Assembly (NCBI GenBank): GCA_007135355.1
Contig: SLJA01000209.1
Location: forward strand, 1-9,392
Direction: 5' to 3'
Length of the DNA stretch: 9,392 nt
Source: Wenzhouxiangella sp.
GTDB taxonomy: Bacteria; Pseudomonadota; Gammaproteobacteria; Xanthomonadales; Wenzhouxiangellaceae
Part shown: one piece after another, positions 1 to 6,103 of the stretch
Layout: each line of letters starts with the position of its first letter
Numbering within the stretch: position 1 is the first letter of the stretch
Notes under the pieces: generated by a model
Told to the model about the DNA's origin: nothing
Seen by the model: only the letters and a program-made list of their open reading frames with translations
Database searches by the model: none
Made by a program: the position numbers and the translations under genes

Positions 1-1105
1 CGTCGATCTGGTGAATCGACTTGATGCCGAGCAGTTCGGCGAAGGTGCCCGCACAGAAAAACAGGATGATCTTCATCAGGCCCTGGTGGACCAGGTGGAC
101 GACCCCGCCAATGGTGGCTACCGGGCCGCCAATGGCAATCCCGAGGATGATGTAGGACACCTGGCTGACGGTGGAGAAGGCCAGGCGTTTCTTCAGGTCG
201 GTCTGGCGCAGGGCCTGGAAGGAGCCGTAGAGGATGGTGAAAGCGGCGACCAGCAGCAGTGGCAGGTCCATCCCGATGTCCGCCACCAGCTGAGCGCCGT
301 ATACGTCCTCGACCAGCCGCACCAGCCCGAAGGCACCGGCCTTGACCACCGCCACCGCGTGTAGCAGGGCACTGACCGGCGCCGGGGCGACCATGGCCTC
401 GGGTAGCCAGCGGTGCAGCGGCACCAGCGCGGCCTTGACGCCCATGCCGATGGTCAGCAGGACGAAGATGACTTGCAGACTGAAGCGGGAGTCCAGCTCC
501 AGACCGACCAGGCTGCCGCCGGCAATGAAGTCCTGCGGCCCGGCCAGGCCGTACAGCCAGATCAACCCGATCAGGAACAGTACCCCGCCGGACAGGGTGT
601 AGCGCAGGTACAAACGGCCGCTGCGGATGGCGGCCGGAGTGCCGCTGTGCACCACCAGCGGCCAGGTGGTCAAGGTCAGAAGCTCGTAGAAAATGAAGAA
701 CGTCAGCAGGTTGCCGGCCATGCTGACACCCATGGTCGCGGTCACGCACAGGCTGAAGAAGCCGAAGAAGCGGGCCCGGTTTTTCGAGCGTTCCAGGTAG
801 GCAATGGCGTAGACGGTGGTGACCAGCCACAACACCGCCGACAGCGAGGCAAACAACAGGCTCAGCGCGTCGGCGCGCAGAACCAGATCCAGATTCGGCA
901 CCAGCGCGACCCGGAACTCCGGCGTCTCCCCGCTCAACACCAGGAAGCCGATCAGCATCACCAGCAATAGTTTGAGCACCGCGGCGAGGAGGTTGATGGT
1001 GGTGCGCAGGCGCCAGCGGCGTTCGCCGGCGACGAAGATGATCAGGCCGGCCACGGCCGAGACCATGACCAGTGCCAGTGGCGTCCAGTACAGCAGGGTG
1101 CTCAT
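1..1105 (-). CDS. Second proton-conducting antiporter subunit (MnhD/NuoL/NuoM-like), 3' end cut by window
   Basis: This is an integral membrane proton- or cation-translocating subunit of the Mrp/complex I family, encoded last in the visible antiporter operon. The 368 residues visible read from ATG at 1105 to the left edge with no stop, so the protein is partial; full members of this family have roughly 480 to 550 residues. The conserved charged residues of the channel are present: Glu141 in the FYELL segment, Lys224 in VKAALVPLHRWLPEA, Lys255 in HAVAVVKAG, and His340/Lys345 in VHQGLMKIILFF. The start overlaps the stop of the upstream D subunit as ATGA (1102-1105), indicating translational coupling. 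The HAVAVVKAG segment resembles the equivalent helix of MrpA/NuoL more than that of MrpD, so this may be the detached N-terminal, NuoL-like half of MrpA. That assignment is an inference. A DabB-like bicarbonate-uptake subunit is a less likely alternative. Confidence 0.9.
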   Translation of the reverse strand, partial: MSTLLYWTPLALVMVSAVAGLIIFVAGERRWRLRTTINLLAAVLKLLLVMLIGFLVLSGETPEFRVALVPNLDLVLRADALSLLFASLSAVLWLVTTVYAIAYLERSKNRARFFGFFSLCVTATMGVSMAGNLLTFFIFYELLTLTTWPLVVHSGTPAAIRSGRLYLRYTLSGGVLFLIGLIWLYGLAGPQDFIAGGSLVGLELDSRFSLQVIFVLLTIGMGVKAALVPLHRWLPEAMVAPAPVSALLHAVAVVKAGAFGLVRLVEDVYGAQLVADIGMDLPLLLVAAFTILYGSFQALRQTDLKKRLAFSTVSQVSYIILGIAIGGPVATIGGVVHLVHQGLMKIILFFCAGTFAELLGIKSIHQID

Positions 1106-2550
1106 CGGGAGCCCAAGCCGGGTGGCAAGCCGGCGGTGATCAGGTCCAGCACCGGGGCGGAGAAGAAGCCGGCCAGAATCGCGCCAATCGCCAGCAGCAG
1201 GGCAGCCCAGCTGGCCGGCGTGGGGCTGCGGCGGCGGGAGCGCTGACCCAGCCTGCGCCGCGGGTGCAGGCAAACCACCGCCAGAACCCGGAACAGGTAG
1301 GCGGCGGCCAGCAGCCCGCCGAATGCGACCAGCACCAGCCAGCCCCACGCTTGTTGTTCCCAAGCCGCTTCAAGGAAAAGCCACTTGGCCAGAAAGCCGC
1401 CGCTGGGCGGCAGGCCCATGATGCTGACGCCGGCCAGCGCCAGGGCGAAGACGTCCAGCGGCATGCGCTGATCGATGCCGGCCAGCCGGCGCAGGCGATC
1501 GGTGCCGATGGCGTGCAGGATGTTGGCCGCGGCCAAAAACATGGCGGCCTTGGCCAGGCCGTGCGAGAGCATCTGGTAGACCGCTGCCTTGAAGGCCAGG
1601 TTGCCGGCCAGTGGAAACACCAGCAGCAGGTAACCCAGTTGGGCCACGGTGGAATAGGCGATGATCATCTTCAGGCGAACCTGGACCAGCGCGGCCAGTG
1701 AGCCGTAGAGGATGGCGGCCCCGCCCAGCAGGCCGAGCAACAGGGCAACCGCTTCCAGATCCCAGTCGGCGGCGGTCCAGAACCACAGCCGCCAGATCAT
1801 GTAGACCGAGACCTTGACCACAACCGCCGACAGGATGGCGCTGACCGGGCCGGGGGCGTTGCCGTGGGCCGCCGGCAGCCAGGCATGCAGCGGGAAAATG
1901 GCCGACTTGATTAGCAGGCCGACGATCATCAGGCTTAGGGCTGTCACCGGAAGCCAGCTGATCTCGATGCGTTCGGCAATGAGGTACAAGTCCAAAGTGC
2001 CGGTTTGCCCGTACAGCAGGCCGACGCCAAGTAGATACAGCAGTGACGCCAGCAAGGCCAGCAGAAGGTAGCGCATACCGGCTCTAAGCGCCAGTGGTTT
2101 GCCTTCCACCGTAATCAGGCCGATGGCGGCCAACGTGACCAACTCCAGCGTGACATAGAGGTTAAACAGGTCAGCCGACAGAACCAGAGCGTTCATGCTG
2201 GCGAACAAGATCAGCCACAGGGGCCAGAAGCGCCGCCCTGCCTCGCTGGCCGGGGGGAAACCGTAGCTTGCATGCAGGCTGACCAGGATCGTAATGCCGG
2301 TATTCAGCCACAGCATCAGCAAGCTCAGTGGATCTAGCGCCCACTCGATACCCAGCGGGCTATTGTGGCCGGCCAGTGCCATGCGGTATGTGCCCTGATC
2401 CAGTACCTCGAGGGTCGGGGCCAACAGCAGCAAAGGCAAGGGGATCAGTCCCAGCCGGACGCTCAGAGCGGAAAGACCGGGTGCGGCGACGATGACACAG
2501 GCGGCCAGCAGCGGCAGAAAGACAATCAGCGAGAGGGCTTCAGCCGTCAT
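1102..2550 (-). CDS. mnhD: Na+/H+ antiporter subunit D (MnhD/MrpD, NuoM-like)
   Basis: This is the 482-residue polytopic membrane subunit thought to form one of the ion-translocating channels of the Mrp antiporter. Its length is normal for MrpD (about 490). Family key residues are visible: Glu136 in TLELVTL, Lys215 in IKSAIFPLHAWLPAAHG, Lys246 in the helix SAVVVKVSVY, His330 and Lys334 in SHGLAKAAMF, and Lys389 in SGGFLAKW. PPSGGFLAKW (381-390) is the typical MrpD/NuoM late-helix motif. A short basic Arg-rich loop (430-441) precedes the last helix. The start overlaps the 3' end of mnhC by 11 nt (2540-2550), and its stop overlaps the next gene as ATGA. The family is certain; assignment as D rather than another NuoL/M/N paralogue is supported by its position directly after mnhC. 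Confidence 0.94.
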   Translation of the reverse strand: MTAEALSLIVFLPLLAACVIVAAPGLSALSVRLGLIPLPLLLLAPTLEVLDQGTYRMALAGHNSPLGIEWALDPLSLLMLWLNTGITILVSLHASYGFPPASEAGRRFWPLWLILFASMNALVLSADLFNLYVTLELVTLAAIGLITVEGKPLALRAGMRYLLLALLASLLYLLGVGLLYGQTGTLDLYLIAERIEISWLPVTALSLMIVGLLIKSAIFPLHAWLPAAHGNAPGPVSAILSAVVVKVSVYMIWRLWFWTAADWDLEAVALLLGLLGGAAILYGSLAALVQVRLKMIIAYSTVAQLGYLLLVFPLAGNLAFKAAVYQMLSHGLAKAAMFLAAANILHAIGTDRLRRLAGIDQRMPLDVFALALAGVSIMGLPPSGGFLAKWLFLEAAWEQQAWGWLVLVAFGGLLAAAYLFRVLAVVCLHPRRRLGQRSRRRSPTPASWAALLLAIGAILAGFFSAPVLDLITAGLPPGLGSR

Positions 2551-2860
2551 CCCCGCCGCTCTCGTTGTCGGCTGACAAACTGACCTGGCCGGTCTCGCGA
2601 TGCAGTCGAACCATCAGGGCCAGCGCGAATGCGGTGGCCGACACCGCAATGACGATGCCCGTCAATACCAGGGCCTGCGGCACCGGATCCGGGGCGCCAT
2701 CCAGAGGCCTGGCGGCGGTGACCATCAGAATGAAAATGGCATTGCCCATGATGTTGATGGCAAACAGCTTGCGCATCAAATGCCGGGCCACAATCAGGCC
2801 GTACACGCCGATTCCGAACAGCAGTGCCGCGGCAAAGACGTACAGACCCAAATCAGCCAC
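2540..2860 (-). CDS. mnhC: Na+/H+ antiporter subunit C (MnhC/MrpC, NuoK-like)
   Basis: This is a small three-helix membrane subunit homologous to NuoK of complex I and part of the Mrp antiporter. The protein has 106 residues, about the usual 110 to 115. The diagnostic MnhC motif DPVPQALVLTGIVI is at residues 58-71, followed by SATAFALAL. The helix after Arg30 contains the NuoK-like NIMGNAIFIL segment. The C-terminus is hydrophilic and acidic (SADNESGGDDG). The start codon is GTG (2858-2860) inside an 8-nt overlap with the upstream B gene (GTGGCTGA), and the 3' end overlaps mnhD by 11 nt. This suggests re-initiation by ribosomes finishing the upstream frame. Confidence 0.95.
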   Translation of the reverse strand: MADLGLYVFAAALLFGIGVYGLIVARHLMRKLFAINIMGNAIFILMVTAARPLDGAPDPVPQALVLTGIVIAVSATAFALALMVRLHRETGQVSLSADNESGGDDG

Positions 2861-3794
2861 GGCGATCCCTCTTCAGTCCGCCGGCATCTGCAAACAGCAA
2901 GATCAGGGCCGCGGCGATCGACACCATCATGGCAGTTTCGATCAGGTAGATCGACCACATGCCCGGCAAGGTCAGCAGCGCCTCTCCGTAGAGCAGGGGC
3001 ATCAGGCCGATCAGGATGAATGCGCTCAAGCCCGCCAGAATGCCCAGGCGCACCAGTGGTCCTGCCGTGTCTGTGCGTGACACCCGCCCCGACAGCACCA
3101 GTAGCACGCCGGCGGCGGCCAGCACGGCCCCGGCCTGAAACGCGCCGCCGGTTTCGTGGGTGCCGGCGCGCAGCAGGTGGACCGCAACCAGGATGGTTAA
3201 GGGAATTACTACCGCCAGCAAGGCGCCGACCAGCGGGGTTTCCGGATGTTGAGTGCGCGCCGTGGCGCTGCTGTCGCCCGTGCCGGCCAGGGCGCGCGCG
3301 GCCAGCAACGCGGTTAACAGGACCGCGATCTCCAACAGAGTATCCAGCCCGCGAAACAATAGCAGCACACCGGTGATGGCATTACCCAGTCCATATTCCG
3401 GCAGGGTCTCCAACACGATAAGACCGGCTTCCCCGGGTGGGTTGTCGGCCAGCAAGGCACCGAGACCGATGACCCCGACCAGCAGGCCCGACCCCACCGC
3501 AATGGGAATCGCCAGCCTGGATTTTTGCGCTGGCGCCCTTGGGCTGTGGTTGTCCCCTTGTGCCACCAAACGACGGTAAGCCACCATCATCAACGCGCCG
3601 GTCAGCCCGGCGCCGATGGCAGCCTCGGCCATGGCCAGATCCGGAGCTCCAATTCGGGCCCATGCCAGGGCCATGGTCAGACCAAACACAACAAAATGGA
3701 TGATGCCGCGAAACAGCGAGCGACCACTGATGGCCTGGACGGCCAGACTCACCAGTGCCAGCACGATCAGGCCGTCCAGCAGCAGCGCCATCAT
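2853..3794 (-). CDS. mnhB: Fused MrpA C-terminal module (DUF4040/MbhD-MbhE) and MnhB
   Basis: This 313-residue membrane protein joins three pieces that are separate or differently attached in other Mrp and Mbh systems. Residues about 1-78 are DUF4040/MbhD-like, with the conserved GAPDLAMAEAAIGAGLTGAL segment (49-68). Residues about 95-170 match the MbhE-like end of MrpA, with the motif NAITGVLLLFRGLDTLLE (138-155). Residues about 185-303 are MnhB, with GGAFQAGAVLAAAGVLLVL (216-234) and a last helix near 282-302. Stand-alone MnhB is about 140 residues, so the extra length is the MrpA tail. The start is one of two adjacent ATGs (3794 or 3791); the first forms TAATG with the stop of mnhG. The DUF4040-B fusion is known in some bacteria, so the architecture is unusual relative to model Mrp but not necessarily new. 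Confidence 0.92.
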   Translation of the reverse strand: MMALLLDGLIVLALVSLAVQAISGRSLFRGIIHFVVFGLTMALAWARIGAPDLAMAEAAIGAGLTGALMMVAYRRLVAQGDNHSPRAPAQKSRLAIPIAVGSGLLVGVIGLGALLADNPPGEAGLIVLETLPEYGLGNAITGVLLLFRGLDTLLEIAVLLTALLAARALAGTGDSSATARTQHPETPLVGALLAVVIPLTILVAVHLLRAGTHETGGAFQAGAVLAAAGVLLVLSGRVSRTDTAGPLVRLGILAGLSAFILIGLMPLLYGEALLTLPGMWSIYLIETAMMVSIAAALILLFADAGGLKRDRRG

Positions 3795-4102
3795 TAGCTC
3801 GGCCCCTCATGCTCAGGGGGGGCGTCGCGCTCGTAGGCGTGTCGAGCGATCAGGTGGGCGGAAACCGTAGCGGCCAGCAGTCCGACCAGCCAGATCAACA
3901 GCAGCATGGACGCGACCCTTGCCTGACCGCTGAGCAATGCCAGACCCACACAAACCAGGCCCAAGCCGACGTTGTCGGCCTTGGTCAGGGCATGCAGCCG
4001 GCAGAATACGTCGGGAAAGCGTAGCAAACCGATGGTGCCGGCCAGGTAGAAGGCGCAGCCGGCTAGCAAAAACAGCAGGGCAATGCCTTCCTCGACGCTC
4101 AT
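3794..4102 (-). CDS. mnhG: Na+/H+ antiporter subunit G (MnhG/MrpG)
   Basis: This is a small membrane subunit of the Mrp antiporter, 102 residues long, close to the usual 100 to 120. Residues 25-44 hold the family signature GLLRFPDVFCRLHALTKADN, followed by the glycine-rich second helix GLGLVCVGLALL. A third helix lies at about 66-86 and the tail is charged (RHAYERDAPPEHEG). The start overlaps the stop of mnhF as ATGA (4099-4102), and its TAA stop shares one base with the next ATG. The exact role of MrpG is not established in the family; it is required for assembly and activity of the complex in studied systems. Confidence 0.95.
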   Translation of the reverse strand: MSVEEGIALLFLLAGCAFYLAGTIGLLRFPDVFCRLHALTKADNVGLGLVCVGLALLSGQARVASMLLLIWLVGLLAATVSAHLIARHAYERDAPPEHEGPS

Positions 4103-4371
4103 GTGTCCTCCTCATCGGCGTCGCGTGGCAGACCGACAAAAGCCAGCGACAGGATGCTGGCCAGCATCACGAACAGTAGTGCGACATGACGCAATGCGGG
4201 CATGGCCATCCACTCGGCCATCAGTAACAGAATCGCCACGGTGGTGGTGCTGAACAGCAGCGCCGCGAGCATGCGATCGGCCAGGGTCGGACCGCGGTAG
4301 ACTCGGAGCATGCCGGCAACCAGATTCAGCAGCAGAAACACCGCAACCGCGGGCAGGGCCACGTCCATCAT
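4099..4371 (-). CDS. mnhF: Na+/H+ antiporter subunit F (MnhF/MrpF)
   Basis: This is a small three-helix membrane subunit of the Mrp antiporter, 90 residues, the normal size. The signature RGPTLADRMLAALLF (26-40) is the conserved R-x-GPT-x-x-DR motif of MrpF. A second helix (about 42-56) and a third (HVALLFVMLASILSLAFVG, 62-80) follow. Two consecutive ATGs (4371 and 4368) can serve as the start; the first overlaps the mnhE stop as ATGA. The C-terminus is acidic (DADEEDT). Confidence 0.94.
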   Translation of the reverse strand: MMDVALPAVAVFLLLNLVAGMLRVYRGPTLADRMLAALLFSTTTVAILLLMAEWMAMPALRHVALLFVMLASILSLAFVGLPRDADEEDT

Positions 4372-4889
4372 GGATTGGGCCTCGGCGCGCCGAATACCCA
4401 GCCCAGCATGCGCTCCAGGCGCCTGACCGAGTCAATCGCCGATGGCGTCAGGGCATGCACATTCAAAACGTGCTCATGCTCGAACAGGCGTACGCTCAAG
4501 GTTCCCGGCAGCAGGCTGACCAGGCTGGTCAGCAGGGTGGTGGGCAGCCCCGGCGGCAACTCGATGTCATAAGGCTGGAATTCCGGCTCGATCTTGAGCG
4601 CGGGATGCAGGGCCCGCCACGCCACATCAGTACCCCCCTTGACGGACTCAAGCAGAAAAAATCCGGCGAAAACCAGCCAGCGCAGCGGGTGCCAGGGGTA
4701 GGGTTGACCGCGCGCGTAAAGAGTGCCCAGGGCAGCTGCGGCGAATGCCGCGGGCACGCCCGCATACAGACCCTCGAAACCGTTGAGCGCGATCCACACC
4801 AGGGTCAGGGCAACGAACACCTGACCGCACCACGCCAAGCTTTTGGCGGTGGGCCAGGTGCCGAGTTGATGAGCGTTTTTTGTGACCAA
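4368..4889 (-). CDS. mnhE: Na+/H+ antiporter subunit E (MnhE/MrpE), TTG start
   Basis: This is the first gene of the antiporter operon, encoding a 173-residue membrane subunit (usual length about 160). Family motifs are ESVKGGTDVAWRALHP (81-96), SLLPGTLSV (125-133) and LNVHAL (142-147). Two hydrophobic segments lie at about 22-36 and 44-58, and another at about 70-81. The start is placed at TTG (4887-4889): an in-frame TGA lies four codons upstream, a GAGGT Shine-Dalgarno sits 6 nt before it, and no in-frame ATG follows before the conserved region. Beginning the operon with subunit E rather than A is characteristic of Mbh-like arrangements. Confidence 0.92.
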   Translation of the reverse strand: MVTKNAHQLGTWPTAKSLAWCGQVFVALTLVWIALNGFEGLYAGVPAAFAAAALGTLYARGQPYPWHPLRWLVFAGFFLLESVKGGTDVAWRALHPALKIEPEFQPYDIELPPGLPTTLLTSLVSLLPGTLSVRLFEHEHVLNVHALTPSAIDSVRRLERMLGWVFGAPRPNP

Positions 4890-4895
4890 GATCGG

Positions 4896-4900
4896 ACCTC
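4896..4900 (-). promoter_or_regulatory. Ribosome binding site deciding the TTG start of mnhE
   Basis: On the minus strand this reads GAGGT, separated by 6 nt (CCGATC) from the TTG at 4889. No other purine-rich element lies close by in the right place, and an in-frame TGA just upstream excludes a longer reading frame, so it supports TTG as the initiator. Confidence 0.6.
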
Positions 4901-4908
4901 AAACCGCG

Positions 4909-4929
4909 ATGCCATACCGGTAACGGCAT
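4909..4929. repeat. Imperfect inverted repeat in the mnhE leader
   Basis: The arms ATGCC and GGCAT flank a core that contains the perfect palindrome TACCGGTA (4915-4922). It lies between the predicted mnh promoter and the mnhE ribosome binding site, so it could be an operator for a dimeric regulator or an RNA hairpin in the leader. Nothing in the sequence identifies a regulator. Confidence 0.4.
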
Positions 4930-4960
4930 GGATCGAGGTTCCCTCCTCTGTCTGTCGACT

Positions 4961-4969
4961 ATCATAGCA
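4961..4969 (-). promoter_or_regulatory. Predicted extended -10 promoter of the mnh operon
   Basis: The minus strand reads TGCTATGAT, an extended -10 element (TG-N-TATGAT, five of six matches to TATAAT). There is no good -35 at the expected distance (GGGGAA), which is tolerated by extended -10 promoters. Transcription would start near 4954, leaving a leader of about 65 nt that includes the inverted repeat at 4909-4929. On the opposite strand the overlapping TATCAT (4960-4965) could serve the divergent transporter gene, which would then have a leader of only about 20 nt. Confidence 0.5.
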
Positions 4970-4992
4970 GCCCGCATCAGCCTTTCCCCGCC

Positions 4993-5901
4993 GTGAGTTC
5001 TTACATTCTCATCCTGATTCTGATCGCCGTCGGCTGGCTTTTGGCGCGCTTTCGCGTTTTGCCGCAGGAGACGCCGGATGTGCTCAACAAGGTCGTGATC
5101 ACCCTATGTCTGCCGGCGCTGATTGTCATTCACCTGCCCGGGCTTGAGCCGTCCTGGTCGCTGCTGCCGCTGGTGCTGATCCCTTGGCTGCTGTTGGCCC
5201 TGACCGTGGTCATCGTGTTGCCGCTGGCGCGCTGGTTGAACTTGTCGCGCGAGGCCACCGCGGCGCTGCTGGTGCTGATTCCGCTGGGCAATACGTCGTT
5301 CCTCGGTTTTCCGCTGGTCGAGGCCCTGCTGGGGCCCGAGGCGCTTCCGCTGGCGGTGGTTTATGACCAGTTCGGTTCCTTCCTGATTGTGTGTACGCAT
5401 GTGCTCTTCGTGGTCGGTTGGTATGGAGCAGGCTCCAACCCGGATGCGCTCTCCATGCTGCGCCGTGTCGTCAGCTTTCCGCCCTTTCTGGCTCTGGTGT
5501 TCGCCCTGGTGCTGGGCAACGCCTGGTTCCCAGGCTGGCTGGACGAGATTACCCGGCGCTTTGCCGACATGTTGCTGCCGCTGGTCACCCTGGCCATCGG
5601 CATGAGCCTGAAACTGCGCCTGGTTTCCAGCGACCGTGTACCGCTATTGATCGGTTTGACCGGAAAACTGCTGGTTTTGCCGGCTGCTGCCATGGCGCTG
5701 GCCTGGTTGCTGGGGGCTGACAGCGATGTTGCGAGGGTGGCTGTACTGGAGTCGGCGATGCCTCCGATGATCACGGCCGCCGCGTTGCTGACCGGAGCGG
5801 GCCTGGCCGTTCGCCTGGCGCCGGCGTTGGTCGCTTGGGGTGTGCTGCTTTCAGCACTCACCGTACCGTTCTGGTTCTGGCTCAGCCAGCACGTGTTCTG
5901 A
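4993..5901 (+). CDS. AEC-family transporter (auxin efflux carrier-like permease)
   Basis: This is a 302-residue integral membrane transporter of the AEC family (bile/arsenite/riboflavin transporter-type fold), about the usual 300 to 320. The N-terminal half has about five hydrophobic helices, with the conserved GNTSFLGFPLV motif at 99-109 and VYDQFGSF at 123-130. After a hydrophilic loop near 146-158 the second half has PLVTLAIGMSL (196-206) and ESAMPPM (253-259), both typical of the family. The start is GTG at 4993, chosen because the protein then begins directly with the first helix, as in relatives; no clear Shine-Dalgarno precedes it, so initiation is weak or from a short leader. Bacterial AEC proteins move organic acids such as malate or malonate in the few studied cases; the substrate here cannot be told. 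It is transcribed divergently from mnh and convergently with asnS. Confidence 0.9.
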   Translation: MSSYILILILIAVGWLLARFRVLPQETPDVLNKVVITLCLPALIVIHLPGLEPSWSLLPLVLIPWLLLALTVVIVLPLARWLNLSREATAALLVLIPLGNTSFLGFPLVEALLGPEALPLAVVYDQFGSFLIVCTHVLFVVGWYGAGSNPDALSMLRRVVSFPPFLALVFALVLGNAWFPGWLDEITRRFADMLLPLVTLAIGMSLKLRLVSSDRVPLLIGLTGKLLVLPAAAMALAWLLGADSDVARVAVLESAMPPMITAAALLTGAGLAVRLAPALVAWGVLLSALTVPFWFWLSQHVF

Positions 5902-5955
5902 ATCTTATCCCGTCAGGCCGGTAGCTGAGTGATTTGCCGACTTGGGGGAAGCATC

Positions 5956-6084
5956 ACGCAGAGACTGGGAGGCGCAGAGCACGCAGAGGAAAGAATGTTT
6001 TTTCCCTGAGGGGTGGTCGGTGCGGTGTACACGGCGAACCAACCTCTTTTCCTCTGCGACCTCTGCGCCTCCCAGTCTCTGCGT
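5956..6084. repeat. 129-bp element with 37-bp near-perfect inverted repeats (CGCAGAG-rich)
   Basis: The left arm (5956-5992) pairs with the right arm (6048-6084) at 35 of 37 positions; only the dinucleotide at 5980-5981 is unmatched. Each arm holds three CGCAGAG units, in the left arm at 5957, 5973 and 5982. The 55-nt interior contains the perfect palindrome GTGTACAC (6025-6032) and a small CCC-TGA-GGG hairpin (6004-6012). The element fills the spacer between two convergent genes and ends 19 nt from the asnS stop. CGCAGAG-type intergenic repeats are recalled from other proteobacterial genomes. It may be a non-autonomous MITE-like or REP-like repeat, and its long stem could also act as a two-way transcription barrier. 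No target-site duplication or U-tract was seen. Confidence 0.85.
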
Positions 6085-6103
6085 TAGACTGGCGATGTCG
6101 GAT

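Noticed and set aside
11..1701. Long plus-strand open frames (for example 11-364, 413-970, 1072-1701) opposite the antiporter genes
   Set aside because: They encode Gln/Gly/Ala-rich, low-complexity translations with no family resemblance, and the minus strand codes clear membrane subunits with all key residues. They are GC-rich shadows.
5956..6084. CRISPR-like or tandem repeat array suggested by repeated CGCAGAG units
   Set aside because: Units are short, unevenly spaced (16 and 9 nt) and arranged as one inverted pair; there are no regular spacers or cas genes.
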